In this document: piece by piece, positions 1 to 5,648 of the stretch | Layout of the letters: every line of letters starts with the position of its first letter | Position numbering within the stretch: the first letter of the stretch is position 1 | NCBI GenBank assembly: GCA_021780625.1 | Contig: JAJXYI010000036.1 | Span: forward strand, 1 to 6,429 | DNA length: 6,429 nt | From: a bacterium | GTDB lineage: Bacteria; Verrucomicrobiota; Verrucomicrobiae; Opitutales; Opitutaceae | Direction of reading: 5' to 3' | Program-made: the position numbers and the translations under genes | Notes under the pieces: model-generated | What the model saw: the letters and a program-made list of their open reading frames with translations, nothing else | The model's database searches: none | Told to the model about the DNA's origin: nothing

Positions 1-272
1 TGAAAAATTTTCATAAGGGCTTGGCCTGCCTTACTCTTAAGGACGGCGGTTCCATTCAGGTCCAGAGTTACGTCCTGGCTGATGGACAGTCCTGCCTGAA
101 GGTTGCGATGCAATGGCCCGGTTGTCCGACGCCGGTGGTGCATGCGGTTTATCCGACTGCGCCGCGGTTCAGCTGGAAGCTTTCGGCCGACCAGATTGCC
201 GAGGTTTGGATTTCCGGACCCGAGGCGGCCGGTGTCACTGAGGTGGCAAACGGCATGGCGGCGGTCGGTTGA
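1..272 (+). CDS. Hypothetical small protein, 5' end cut by one base
   Basis: I do not recognise this protein. The window opens with 'tg aaa aat ttt cat aag ggc'. If the base just before the window is A, this reads ATG and gives a 90-residue protein beginning MKNFHKGLACLTL. That start is more natural than the in-frame TTG at 21. The reading frame stays open to a TGA at 270-272. The product has no signal peptide, no membrane segment and no motif I can name. It is a compact mix of beta-like stretches (GSIQVQSYVLADG, CLKVAMQW) and a C-terminal part with SADQIAEVWISG. It contains two cysteines after the start region that are not in a metal-binding arrangement. It converges with the flagellar block on the other strand, so it is probably a separate unit. 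That it is a real gene is likely but rests only on frame and start context. Confidence 0.6.
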   Translation, partial: KNFHKGLACLTLKDGGSIQVQSYVLADGQSCLKVAMQWPGCPTPVVHAVYPTAPRFSWKLSADQIAEVWISGPEAAGVTEVANGMAAVG

Positions 273-287
273 CCTGCTGGCCGGCTG

Positions 288-409
288 GAGGTCAGATGCC
301 ACAATTCAGAGGTCAGACGACAGAAACCAAGGGACAACCGAAGTCGGCGGGGGAATGGCTTCTTCTGGGGGGGCAAACGAATGCCCCATTCCTTGGTCTC
401 GTGGGGACC
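288..409. repeat. Repeat- and hairpin-rich convergent intergenic region
   Basis: This gap between two convergent genes holds several short repeats. 'gaggtcaga' occurs at 288-296 and 309-317. 'accgaagtc' occurs at 337-345 and 407-415. A perfect 6-bp stem, GGGGCA at 370-375 and TGCCCC at 382-387, encloses a 6-base loop. The 12-base string at 386-397 (ccattccttggt) is complementary to ACCAA at 326-330 joined to GGAATGG at 352-358, as if 21 bases had been inserted into one arm. A further GGTC/GACC stem lies at 395-398 and 406-409. No run of T follows on either strand, so it is not a standard intrinsic terminator. It could still end transcription from both sides, or be a remnant of a dispersed intergenic repeat. 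The repeats are directly visible; the role is inference. Confidence 0.5.
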
Positions 410-413
410 GAAG

Positions 414-842
414 TCAGCCGCGGAGCTCGATCGAGCTGCCTTGGGGGGCGCAGGATCTGCCACGAGGCCGCCCGTAGACGGGGCGGATGCTCTGGAGGCG
501 CGCCTGGGAGCCGGCGATGCGGGTGAGCTGGTCGGCGATTCGGGCCAGGTGCTGACTCGCAGCCTCGGTGGCCACCCGCTGGAGCTGCTTGATCCGGTCG
601 ATCTTCGAACGAATGGGCTCAGGCAGGGGGCCGCGTGTTTTCAGGTTCTCAGCGAGAGGCACGACGACCTCTAGAAGAGGCTTCTTGCGGGCCTGAATGC
701 CGCCGGCGTGCGCAGCGAGGCCCTGGCGCAGAAGATTGGATTCCTGCTCGACGAGGATGAGCAGAGAGTCGAGCTGTTGCTCGAGGTACGCGAGCGGAGG
801 GAGCGGAGCGATGGTCCGCTTAGGCGACGCCGCGGTTTTCAT
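414..842 (-). CDS. FlgN/FliT-type flagellar export chaperone candidate
   Basis: The product is a 142-residue, mostly helical protein with no signal peptide. Residues about 17-115 form long amphipathic helices (LEQQLDSLLILVEQESNLLRQ, then IRSKIDRIKQLQRVATEAASQHLARIADQLTRIAGS). FlgN and FliT family chaperones look like this; they hold hook-associated proteins or the cap before export. The short 'PVYGRPRG' near residues 121-128 recalls the end of FlgN-like proteins, where a Tyr-Gly-rich motif follows the last helix. The gene lies directly after fliS, where many bacteria place fliT, and its ATG lies inside fliS with a 23-base overlap, so it is probably translationally coupled. The last 16 or so residues (rich in Arg, Ser, Cys, Pro) look unrelated to the family and are encoded by repeat-like DNA. 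FlgN and FliT cannot be told apart here; a helical protein of other function is possible. Confidence 0.6.
   Translation of the reverse strand: MKTAASPKRTIAPLPPLAYLEQQLDSLLILVEQESNLLRQGLAAHAGGIQARKKPLLEVVVPLAENLKTRGPLPEPIRSKIDRIKQLQRVATEAASQHLARIADQLTRIAGSQARLQSIRPVYGRPRGRSCAPQGSSIELRG
424..437. repeat. Perfect 14-base palindrome
   Basis: The string agctcga/tcgagct reads the same on both strands with no spacer. It lies in the 3' end of the FlgN/FliT-like gene and encodes part of its SSIEL tail. It adjoins the repeat-rich gap on its left. It could be a protein-binding site or chance in GC-rich DNA. Confidence 0.4.
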
Positions 843-1245
843 CGAAACGGGAGGTCTCCTCCTTGCGGAGCATCTCAGCCCAAGCGTCGCGAAGCTCCTT
901 CACGAAGCGCTCCACCTCGACAACGGGCTCAAGGGATTTGCGGAGATTGGCTTCGAAGAGACGGCGGGTGTAGTAATCGTAAAGGCGATCGAGCGTCACG
1001 GCGAGGTCGCCACCGACCTCCATGTTCAGGTTGGTCTTGAGCTCGATGATGATGTTCTGGGCCTTCTGGAGGTTCAGGTTGATCAGCTCGATGCGGCGCG
1101 GGTTGGTCTCGGGCATCGAGAACCCCTCCTTGGCTAGGGCGATGAACTTCAGGCACCCATCGTAGAGCATCAGCACCAACTGGCCCGGGCTGGCGGTCAG
1201 GATTGATTGGGTCTGGTAGGTCTTGGCGTAGCCGGACGCGGACAT
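820..1245 (-). CDS. fliS: Flagellar export chaperone FliS
   Basis: FliS binds the C-terminal helices of flagellin in the cytoplasm, prevents early polymerisation and delivers it to the flagellar export gate. The 141-residue product matches the family in length and pattern. It has an N-terminal Tyr-rich segment (GYAKTYQTQSILTASP), the hallmark 'LTASPGQLVLMLYDGCLKFIALA' helix at residues about 16-38, then a helix with INLNLQKAQNIIIELKTNLNMEVGGDLAVTLDRLYDYYTRRLFEAN. That last part is the usual FliS 'NLxxLYdyxxrrLxxAN' region. It starts 12 bases after the stop of the FlgM-like gene and overlaps the next gene by 23 bases, so it sits in the middle of a tightly packed run. The ATG at 1245 has no Shine-Dalgarno motif (cccctccc precedes it), which suggests coupling to the gene upstream. 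The identification is secure. Confidence 0.95.
   Translation of the reverse strand: MSASGYAKTYQTQSILTASPGQLVLMLYDGCLKFIALAKEGFSMPETNPRRIELINLNLQKAQNIIIELKTNLNMEVGGDLAVTLDRLYDYYTRRLFEANLRKSLEPVVEVERFVKELRDAWAEMLRKEETSRFDENRGVA
843..864 (-). promoter_or_regulatory. Ribosome binding site in a small hairpin before the FlgN/FliT-like gene
   Basis: On the minus strand, AAGGAGG (864-858) is a strong Shine-Dalgarno sequence, but it stands 15 bases from the ATG at 842, further than usual. It is followed by AGA and then CCTCC (854-850), so GGAGG and CCTCC can form a 5-bp stem with a 3-base loop that would hide the site. Ribosomes finishing fliS pass through this stretch and would open it. The bases are seen; coupling control is inference. 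Confidence 0.3.
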
Positions 1246-1257
1246 GGGAGGGGGCGC

Positions 1258-1545
1258 TTATTCGTGGTTGGAGAGGTCCCTGGAATTCACGAGCATTTCG
1301 CTCAGCTTCTGGATGATCTCCAGCGGCGGATAGTGGGAATCGGCGGCGAGCTGCTGACCTTTTGCCACCACGTCCGGGCGCACCTCGGGCTGGCTTTGGA
1401 GCACGCCCTGAAGCGTCTCCAAGCTGGAGGCGTTGAGGCTGTCGGCGGAGTTCTGCTGGGATCCCGACTGGGAGCCGGACGTCGACTTCTTCGCCACGTA
1501 CTGGGGCGGAAGTGCAGAGCCAGTCTTGGACGTTGAATTGATCAT
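1258..1545 (-). CDS. FlgM-like small protein, candidate anti-sigma-28 factor
   Basis: The product has 95 residues, the usual size of FlgM, which binds and inhibits sigma-28 (FliA) and is exported once the hook-basal body is complete. The N-terminal half (residues 1-40) is low complexity, rich in Ser, Gln, Lys and Asn, with no predicted structure, as in FlgM, which is unfolded before binding. The C-terminal half, roughly QPEVRPDVVAKGQQLAADSHYPPLEIIQKLSEMLVNS, follows the FlgM pattern of a 'V' helix, a Gly/Ser-Tyr turn and a final I-x-x-L-x-x-x-L helix (in FlgM 'asGtYkvDaekiAekll'). It lacks the usual Gly before the Tyr (SHY instead of GxY). It is followed by fliS after 12 bases. There is no Shine-Dalgarno motif before the ATG. 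The FlgM call rests on length, shape and context, so I hold it at moderate confidence; another small flagellar protein is possible. Confidence 0.5.
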   Translation of the reverse strand: MINSTSKTGSALPPQYVAKKSTSGSQSGSQQNSADSLNASSLETLQGVLQSQPEVRPDVVAKGQQLAADSHYPPLEIIQKLSEMLVNSRDLSNHE

Positions 1546-1615
1546 GGTATGGGAGAGTTTTCGGACGGTCTGCCCATGACTGATACAGGGAACGCCGTTC
1601 AGGAATCAGGGCTAT

Positions 1616-1642
1616 AGATCGGAACGAATGGGCTTCGGTTAA
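1616..1642 (-). promoter_or_regulatory. Weak sigma-28-like promoter before the FlgM-like gene
   Basis: On the minus strand, TTAA (1642-1639) is separated by 15 bases from TCCGATCT (1623-1616). The sigma-28 consensus is TAAA, 15 bases, GCCGATAA. Three of four bases match at -35 and five of eight at -10, including the CCGAT core. The -10 box ends 70 bases before the ATG at 1545. It resembles the better candidate before fliD, which also reads TCCGAT, but it could be chance. Confidence 0.3.
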
Positions 1643-1644
1643 GT

Positions 1645-1674
1645 AAAAACGCTCAGAATTCTGCTGGACGAGCG
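1645..1674 (-). terminator. Possible intrinsic terminator after the lipoprotein gene
   Basis: Read on the minus strand, CGCTC (1674-1670) and GAGCG (1654-1650) can form a 5-bp stem around a 15-base loop, followed at once by TTTTT (1649-1645). The loop contains CAGAATTCTG, which can fold further. It begins 25 bases after the stop of the lipoprotein gene (TGA at 1702-1700). The stem is short and the loop long, so efficiency is uncertain, but the position is right for ending the fliD-lipoprotein transcript. Confidence 0.4.
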
Positions 1675-1699
1675 GTGTGACATTCAAGCGCGGCAGTGC

Positions 1700-2380
1700 T
1701 CAGCGTTTGCGTGGTGGGAGCGTGGCGAATGAGGCGGTAAAGGCATAGTCGGCGAAGCGCGACGGGGAGTCGAGTGCGTTGAGACTCATGTCGTCGGGGG
1801 TGCCGGGCGGCTGGGTGGCGTACCACTGGCGCCGCACCGAGTTGACCACGCGAGGATCGGTGGCGGAGTAAGTCTGGTCGATGGACCAAAGGATGCTCTT
1901 GTCGTCGAGTCGCGCGAGTTTCGATCGGATATCGATCGTCTGGGGCGGGTACGGCGAGTAGTGGGTGATGTCGACGAACAGGACTGCGTCGGCGCCGGTC
2001 TTGTCGACGATCTGTTTGACGAAATCGTAGGGCAGCTTGTCGGTGGAGAGGACGAAGCGGTGGCCGGTGATGCGACCGCATTCAGAGCGGGTCACGGGGA
2101 CGGACTCGAAGCGCTGCACTTGATTGAGGGAGCGCATGACGGAGGCGTCGAGCTGGTCTAGCGTGTCCTCCGAGAGCCCTGCGGAGCTGCCGACGGGCAT
2201 GACGGCGACGCGGCGGATGTTGGCGGGTAGCTGGGGGGCGGCGTAGACGTTGGTGGGTGTGAAGAAGGGGCCAAGGCGGGCCGAATCGCGCGACGGAAGC
2301 GAATCGCAGCCGGCGAGCAGCGCGAGGGCGAGAACCGGCAGGAGCGCTTTCCAGGCGGACATTCGGACGGGGGCGCTCAC
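1700..2380 (-). CDS. Predicted lipoprotein coupled to fliD
   Basis: I do not recognise a named family with confidence. The N-terminus is a lipoprotein signal peptide: a hydrophobic stretch ALLPVLALALLAGC ends in the lipobox LAGC, so the mature protein would start at a lipid-modified Cys. The GTG start at 2380 overlaps the fliD stop by four bases (GTGA), giving 226 residues with the Cys at 25. The in-frame ATG at 2362 gives 220 residues with the Cys at 19 and an equally good signal. Neither start has a clear Shine-Dalgarno sequence. The residue after Cys is Asp, which in E. coli keeps lipoproteins in the inner membrane. The body has the sequence 'IRRVAVMPV' followed by a helix and 'VPVTRSECGRITG', then 'GADAVLFVDITHYSPYPPQTIDIRSKLARL'. 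That alternation of strands and helices resembles the CsgG/TolB-N/FlgO type of periplasmic fold. The overlap with fliD suggests a role in motility, but this is inference. Confidence 0.8.
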   Translation of the reverse strand: MSAPVRMSAWKALLPVLALALLAGCDSLPSRDSARLGPFFTPTNVYAAPQLPANIRRVAVMPVGSSAGLSEDTLDQLDASVMRSLNQVQRFESVPVTRSECGRITGHRFVLSTDKLPYDFVKQIVDKTGADAVLFVDITHYSPYPPQTIDIRSKLARLDDKSILWSIDQTYSATDPRVVNSVRRQWYATQPPGTPDDMSLNALDSPSRFADYAFTASFATLPPRKR

Positions 2381-4128
2381 AGCTTGGCGATCTGCGCCTG
2401 GGCCGCGTTGGCCTGGGACTGGGCGTCTTCCATCGCGGTGAATTCTTTCGTGAGCGTAGAGCGCTCCTGATCCAGCTGGCGCTGGATGGTCGCGATCTGG
2501 GTGTCCATGTCGGTGTTCTGGCTGGTCAGGGTGGTGATCTGCGAATTGAGCAGCCCGGTGCCGCCATTCTGGCCGAGGACTGAATTGAAGAACGACGTAA
2601 ACTGTTTCGAGAAGCCGTTGGTGGTGTCGGTGAAGAAGGACGACACGTCAGAGGCATTGTTGGAGAGCGCGTTATTGAACGCAGTCTGGTCCGTGATCGA
2701 GAGGTCGTTGTTCGTGGAATTGAAGTCGATGCCCAGGTTGTTGAGCATCTTCACGGTGCCCGACAGGCCGGAGATCGAATTGAACGCGGTGTTACGCAGC
2801 GTGGTCGCCCAGTCCTGGACCTCGCGGTTGTTCGTGAGCACAGAGGTCGTCACCTGCCCATTCGACGAGGTGATCTGGGTCTCCTGGGTGATGTAGTCCT
2901 GGAGCGCGTTGTACTTCGAGATGAAGTCGTTGATTGCCGAGGACGCCTTCGTGGTATCGGCCGAGACGGTGATGTTCTGGGAACCGGTACTGTTGACGGA
3001 GACGGTGAGGCCGGTGATGCCGGTAGCGGAGGTGTCGAGGGTATTGCTCGAGCTGGTGAGGGTGCCGCCGTTATTGACCGTGAATTGGGCGTCGAGACCG
3101 AGTGAAGTGGTTCCGGTGGACAGGCCGAGGGAGGCCATCAGGTTGCCGGTGGTGTCGGCGACGCTGACGCCGAGGTTGCCGGTCTTGTTGTTCGTGAGGG
3201 TGACCTGGTCGTTGACCGAGTCGTAAGCAGCGGTGACGCCTGCCGTGGATGAATTGATCTTGCTGAGGACGGAGCTGAGGGTGTCGACCGTGGGGTCGTA
3301 GGCGATGCTCACGCCATTGATCGTGAAGGCGCCTGCGCCGGAGACGGCGGTGTTGAGGCCGGCGTTGTTGAGGGTGGAGTACTGGGCGACGTCACCGAGG
3401 GTTCCCGAGCTCGTGATATTGGTGGTGCCGTTGTTGGCCAGACGCATGGCCTGGAGGAAATTGGAGGTATCGTTCGCGGCGCCGAGAACGATGGGCGAGG
3501 ACGAATTGGACGTCAGGACGAACTTGTCGTTCGTGGTGTCATACGAGGCGGTCACGCCGGCAGCGGAGCTGTTGATGGCGTTGATGACCGCGGACATGGG
3601 GTTGTTCAGCGCGGGGTTTGTCGACGTGGGGTCGGAGCTCGCGATGTTGATCTGGACGCCGTTGATCGTGAAGGCGCCGGCGGTGATCGGGGTCGCGATG
3701 CGCAGCGCGGAGAGGGCGGTGCTGCTGATGTCGGTGGAGCTCAGGCCGGCGCCGATATTCGAGGTGCCCTTGAGGGTGGTGGCGGTGGCGAGCTGGGAGA
3801 CGTTGATCAGGTAACTGCCGGTGGTCGTGCCGTTCGCGGCGGTGAGGCCCCAGGTGGTATTGGCAGTGGTGGAGGCGACGGTGCGCTGATTGAACAGGGT
3901 CGGATCGTTCAGCGTGTTGAGCGAGGTCTGAAGCGACGTGAGGTTCGTATTCAGCGTGTTCAGCGCGCTGATCTGCGTGGAATTGGTATTCTGTTTCGTT
4001 TGAAGCGCCGTGATCGGGTATGAGTCGGCCTGGATGATCTGGTTGATGAACGAGCCCCAGTCGAAACCCGACACCAGTCCGGTGAGTTGGAACCCGGTGC
4101 TTGAACCTGTGCTTGAGGTCGAGGACAT
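2377..4128 (-). CDS. fliD: Flagellar filament cap protein FliD (HAP2)
   Basis: FliD is exported and forms the cap at the tip of the filament, where it guides flagellin folding and assembly. I chose the ATG at 4128, giving 583 residues, because MSSTSSTGSSTGFQLTGLVSGFDWGSFINQII is the normal FliD N-terminus; the longer upstream reading runs through the promoter and into the divergent kinase gene. Residues about 14-120 form the FliD N-terminal domain (LVSGFDWGSFINQIIQ, ending 'GSYLINVSQLATATTLKG'). Two flagellin-IN modules follow, starting at GAFTING (151 and 266). Residues about 345-583 form the FliD C-terminal domain, ending in a long coiled coil (DTQIATIQRQLDQERSTLTKEFTAMEDAQ). It is rich in Ser, Thr and Asn and has no Cys, as is usual for exported filament proteins. 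It heads the minus-strand block, with a sigma-28-type promoter upstream, and its TGA overlaps the GTG of the lipoprotein gene. No Shine-Dalgarno motif is visible before the ATG. Confidence 0.96.
   Translation of the reverse strand: MSSTSSTGSSTGFQLTGLVSGFDWGSFINQIIQADSYPITALQTKQNTNSTQISALNTLNTNLTSLQTSLNTLNDPTLFNQRTVASTTANTTWGLTAANGTTTGSYLINVSQLATATTLKGTSNIGAGLSSTDISSTALSALRIATPITAGAFTINGVQINIASSDPTSTNPALNNPMSAVINAINSSAAGVTASYDTTNDKFVLTSNSSSPIVLGAANDTSNFLQAMRLANNGTTNITSSGTLGDVAQYSTLNNAGLNTAVSGAGAFTINGVSIAYDPTVDTLSSVLSKINSSTAGVTAAYDSVNDQVTLTNNKTGNLGVSVADTTGNLMASLGLSTGTTSLGLDAQFTVNNGGTLTSSSNTLDTSATGITGLTVSVNSTGSQNITVSADTTKASSAINDFISKYNALQDYITQETQITSSNGQVTTSVLTNNREVQDWATTLRNTAFNSISGLSGTVKMLNNLGIDFNSTNNDLSITDQTAFNNALSNNASDVSSFFTDTTNGFSKQFTSFFNSVLGQNGGTGLLNSQITTLTSQNTDMDTQIATIQRQLDQERSTLTKEFTAMEDAQSQANAAQAQIAKL
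3311..3678. repeat. Pair of near-identical 23-base repeats marking two IN modules in fliD
   Basis: The 23-base string that begins acgcc and ends gaaggcgcc occurs at 3311-3333 and 3656-3678 with a single mismatch, 345 bases (115 codons) apart. Both encode the same GAFTINGV motif, at FliD residues 151 and 266, and both are followed by an 'AINSSAAGVTASYD' or 'KINSSTAGVTAAYD' segment. This shows internal duplication of a flagellin-IN module. The rest of the two modules has diverged. Confidence 0.65.
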
Positions 4129-4156
4129 GGCAGAATCGGAATAAAGGTTAATCGCA

Positions 4157-4184
4157 GTATCGGAGCAAGTGGGCCGGAAGTTTA
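4157..4184 (-). promoter_or_regulatory. Sigma-28 (FliA)-type promoter for fliD
   Basis: On the minus strand, TAAA (4184-4181) is followed by 16 bases and TCCGATAC (4164-4157). The sigma-28 consensus is TAAA, 15 bases, GCCGATAA. The -35 is a full match, the -10 matches six of eight bases with the CCGATA core intact, and the spacer is one base longer than the consensus. The -10 ends 28 bases before the fliD ATG, a sensible leader length. FliD is a class of gene that sigma-28 controls in many bacteria. The sequence is seen; its use as a promoter is inference. Confidence 0.55.
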
Positions 4185-4241
4185 GGGCGAACTGATTGTG
4201 GGCTTTATCTTCGTGGGGAACTGTCGATAACGTGGGGTCGC

Positions 4242-5597
4242 ATGAATCAAGATCAGCGCACGGGCATGCCGATGAATGGCGGAGATCAGCAGGAAGCGGC
4301 ACCGTCGGCGCAACCGCCCGGTGGAGAGGGGATTAAGATCGTGGCGGACTCTCTGGGTGCGGGGTGCGACTATCTTCTTGCCGCGTTGGAAGCGTGGCCG
4401 GGGCACATGTATGCCAAGGACACGACGGGGCGGTTCATCGTGACGAGTGCGAGCCTGGCGCGCCGCTTTGGGGCGGAGGGAGTGCAGGGCCTGACGGGCA
4501 AGACGGATTTTGACCTCTTCTCCCAGGAGCATGCGCAGGCGGCGGCTGAGAACGAACTCGAGATCCTGCGCACGGGACGGCCGCTGGTGGACATCGAGGA
4601 AAAGGAGACGTACCCCGACGGCACGACGACGTGGGTGTCGACGACCAAGGTGCCATTGACCGACCGGGAGGGACGCACCATCGGCATCTTCGGATTGTCG
4701 ACGGACATCACGGCGCACAAGGAAGCGCAGCTCCAGCTTGCGAGTGCGCGGCAGGAGCTTGTGGAGGTGACGAAGGTGGCGGGTCTGGCGGAAATTTCGA
4801 GCGGTGTGCTGCACAACATCGGCAACGTGCTGAACAGTGTCACGACCTCGGCTTCGATGCTGCTGGAGCAGGTGGGGCGGTCGCGGGTGAACAACCTGGC
4901 CAAGGCCGTTCAGTTGATGGATGCGCATGCGACGGATCTCGGAGGTTACCTCACGAGGGACGAGAAGGGCCGCCAGCTGCCTGGCTATCTCTCCCAGCTT
5001 TCGGGTGCGCTTCAGACCGAGCGCGAGACGTTCATTCGGGAGCTCGAGCGCCTCAAGAAGGACGTCGATCACATGCGCGAGATCGTGGGCATGCAGCAGA
5101 GTTATGCGCGAAGCACGGGCGCCTTGGAGGAGCTGAGCCCGGCGGACCTGTTCGAGGAGGCGATCCAGATCAGCGAGGGGTCGCTGAACCGGCATGGCAT
5201 CGTCGTACGGCGCGACTACGTCCCGGTGCCGACGGTGCGGGCGACCAAGCACAAGATCCTGCAGATCCTGGTTAACCTGATCCGCAATGCGAAACATGCA
5301 CTCGACGACGGCGGCAAGCCGGACAAGGAGCTGGTGGTGGAGCTGCGGGAGCAGGAAGGTCGGTGGGTGTGTTTCGTGGTGCGCGACAACGGCGTGGGCA
5401 TCCCTGCGGAGAACCTGTCGAAGCTGTTCAGCTTTGGCTTCACGACGCGTCGCCATGGCCACGGGTTCGGCCTGCATTCGAGCCTGAACACAGCGCGCGA
5501 ACTGGGCGGGCGGCTCACGGCGACGAGCGAAGGTGCGATGCGCGGGGCGGTATTCACGCTGGAACTTCCGGCCAGCGGTCCGTCGAAGCAGACCTGA
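4242..5597 (+). CDS. Soluble PAS-domain sensor histidine kinase
   Basis: The product has 451 residues and no signal peptide or membrane segment, so it should act in the cytoplasm, sensing by its PAS domain and passing phosphate from a histidine to a response regulator. Residues about 43-160 form a PAS/PAC unit (YLLAALEAWPGHMYAKDTTGRFIVTSASLARRFG, and the end 'GIFGLSTDITAHKEAQ'). The phosphoacceptor is His191 in 'GLAEISSGVLHNIGNVLNSV', an atypical H-box in which HN replaces the usual HE. A long helical linker of about 150 residues follows. The catalytic domain has the N-box at 345-352 with Asn349 (NLIRNAKHAL), the G1 box DNGVGIP at 382-388, the F-box 'LFSFGFTTR' and the G2 box GHGFGLH at 406-412. 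All key ATP-binding residues are present. The ATG at 4242 follows a weak 'ggggtcgc'. No receiver domain is attached. The gene is divergent from fliD and may be cotranscribed with purN, 51 bases on. The stimulus and target are unknown. Confidence 0.93.
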   Translation: MNQDQRTGMPMNGGDQQEAAPSAQPPGGEGIKIVADSLGAGCDYLLAALEAWPGHMYAKDTTGRFIVTSASLARRFGAEGVQGLTGKTDFDLFSQEHAQAAAENELEILRTGRPLVDIEEKETYPDGTTTWVSTTKVPLTDREGRTIGIFGLSTDITAHKEAQLQLASARQELVEVTKVAGLAEISSGVLHNIGNVLNSVTTSASMLLEQVGRSRVNNLAKAVQLMDAHATDLGGYLTRDEKGRQLPGYLSQLSGALQTERETFIRELERLKKDVDHMREIVGMQQSYARSTGALEELSPADLFEEAIQISEGSLNRHGIVVRRDYVPVPTVRATKHKILQILVNLIRNAKHALDDGGKPDKELVVELREQEGRWVCFVVRDNGVGIPAENLSKLFSFGFTTRRHGHGFGLHSSLNTARELGGRLTATSEGAMRGAVFTLELPASGPSKQT

Positions 5598-5648
5598 GGG
5601 CGGGTTTTTCTGCGTGCGTTTTCCCGGGGCATCGCCTCCGATGAGGGG

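Noticed and set aside
103..477. Alternative + strand frames in 103-526
   Set aside because: They start inside the 1-272 gene in other frames and run into the repeats and the FlgN/FliT-like gene; composition is Arg-rich and shadow-like.
929..1687. Minus-strand frame of 252 codons across fliS, the FlgM-like gene and the gap
   Set aside because: It is the wrong frame of two better-supported genes and is rich in Arg and Pro with no domain.
2486..3814. Three + strand open frames opposite fliD
   Set aside because: They are complements of the Ser/Thr/Asn-rich fliD sequence and have no good start context or motif.
4182..4210. Possible sigma-70 promoter for the kinase (TTAGGG, 17 bases, TTATCT)
   Set aside because: Both boxes match the consensus poorly; such matches are expected by chance in a region of this length.
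4129..4302. Extension of fliD by 58 codons to an upstream ATG
   Set aside because: It would run through the likely promoter and into the divergent kinase gene, and the added residues do not look like a FliD N-terminus. MSSTSSTG at 4128 begins just before the conserved domain.
4182..5477. Long minus-strand reading frame opposite the kinase gene
   Set aside because: It is Arg, His and Leu rich with no recognisable domain, as expected for the complement of GC-rich coding DNA. The + strand frame has all kinase motifs.
5580..5609. Possible terminator after the kinase (CCGTC with GGCGG, then G and TTTTT)
   Set aside because: The stem is 5 bp with one G-U pair and a 14-base loop and lies partly inside the coding region, so it is too weak to call.
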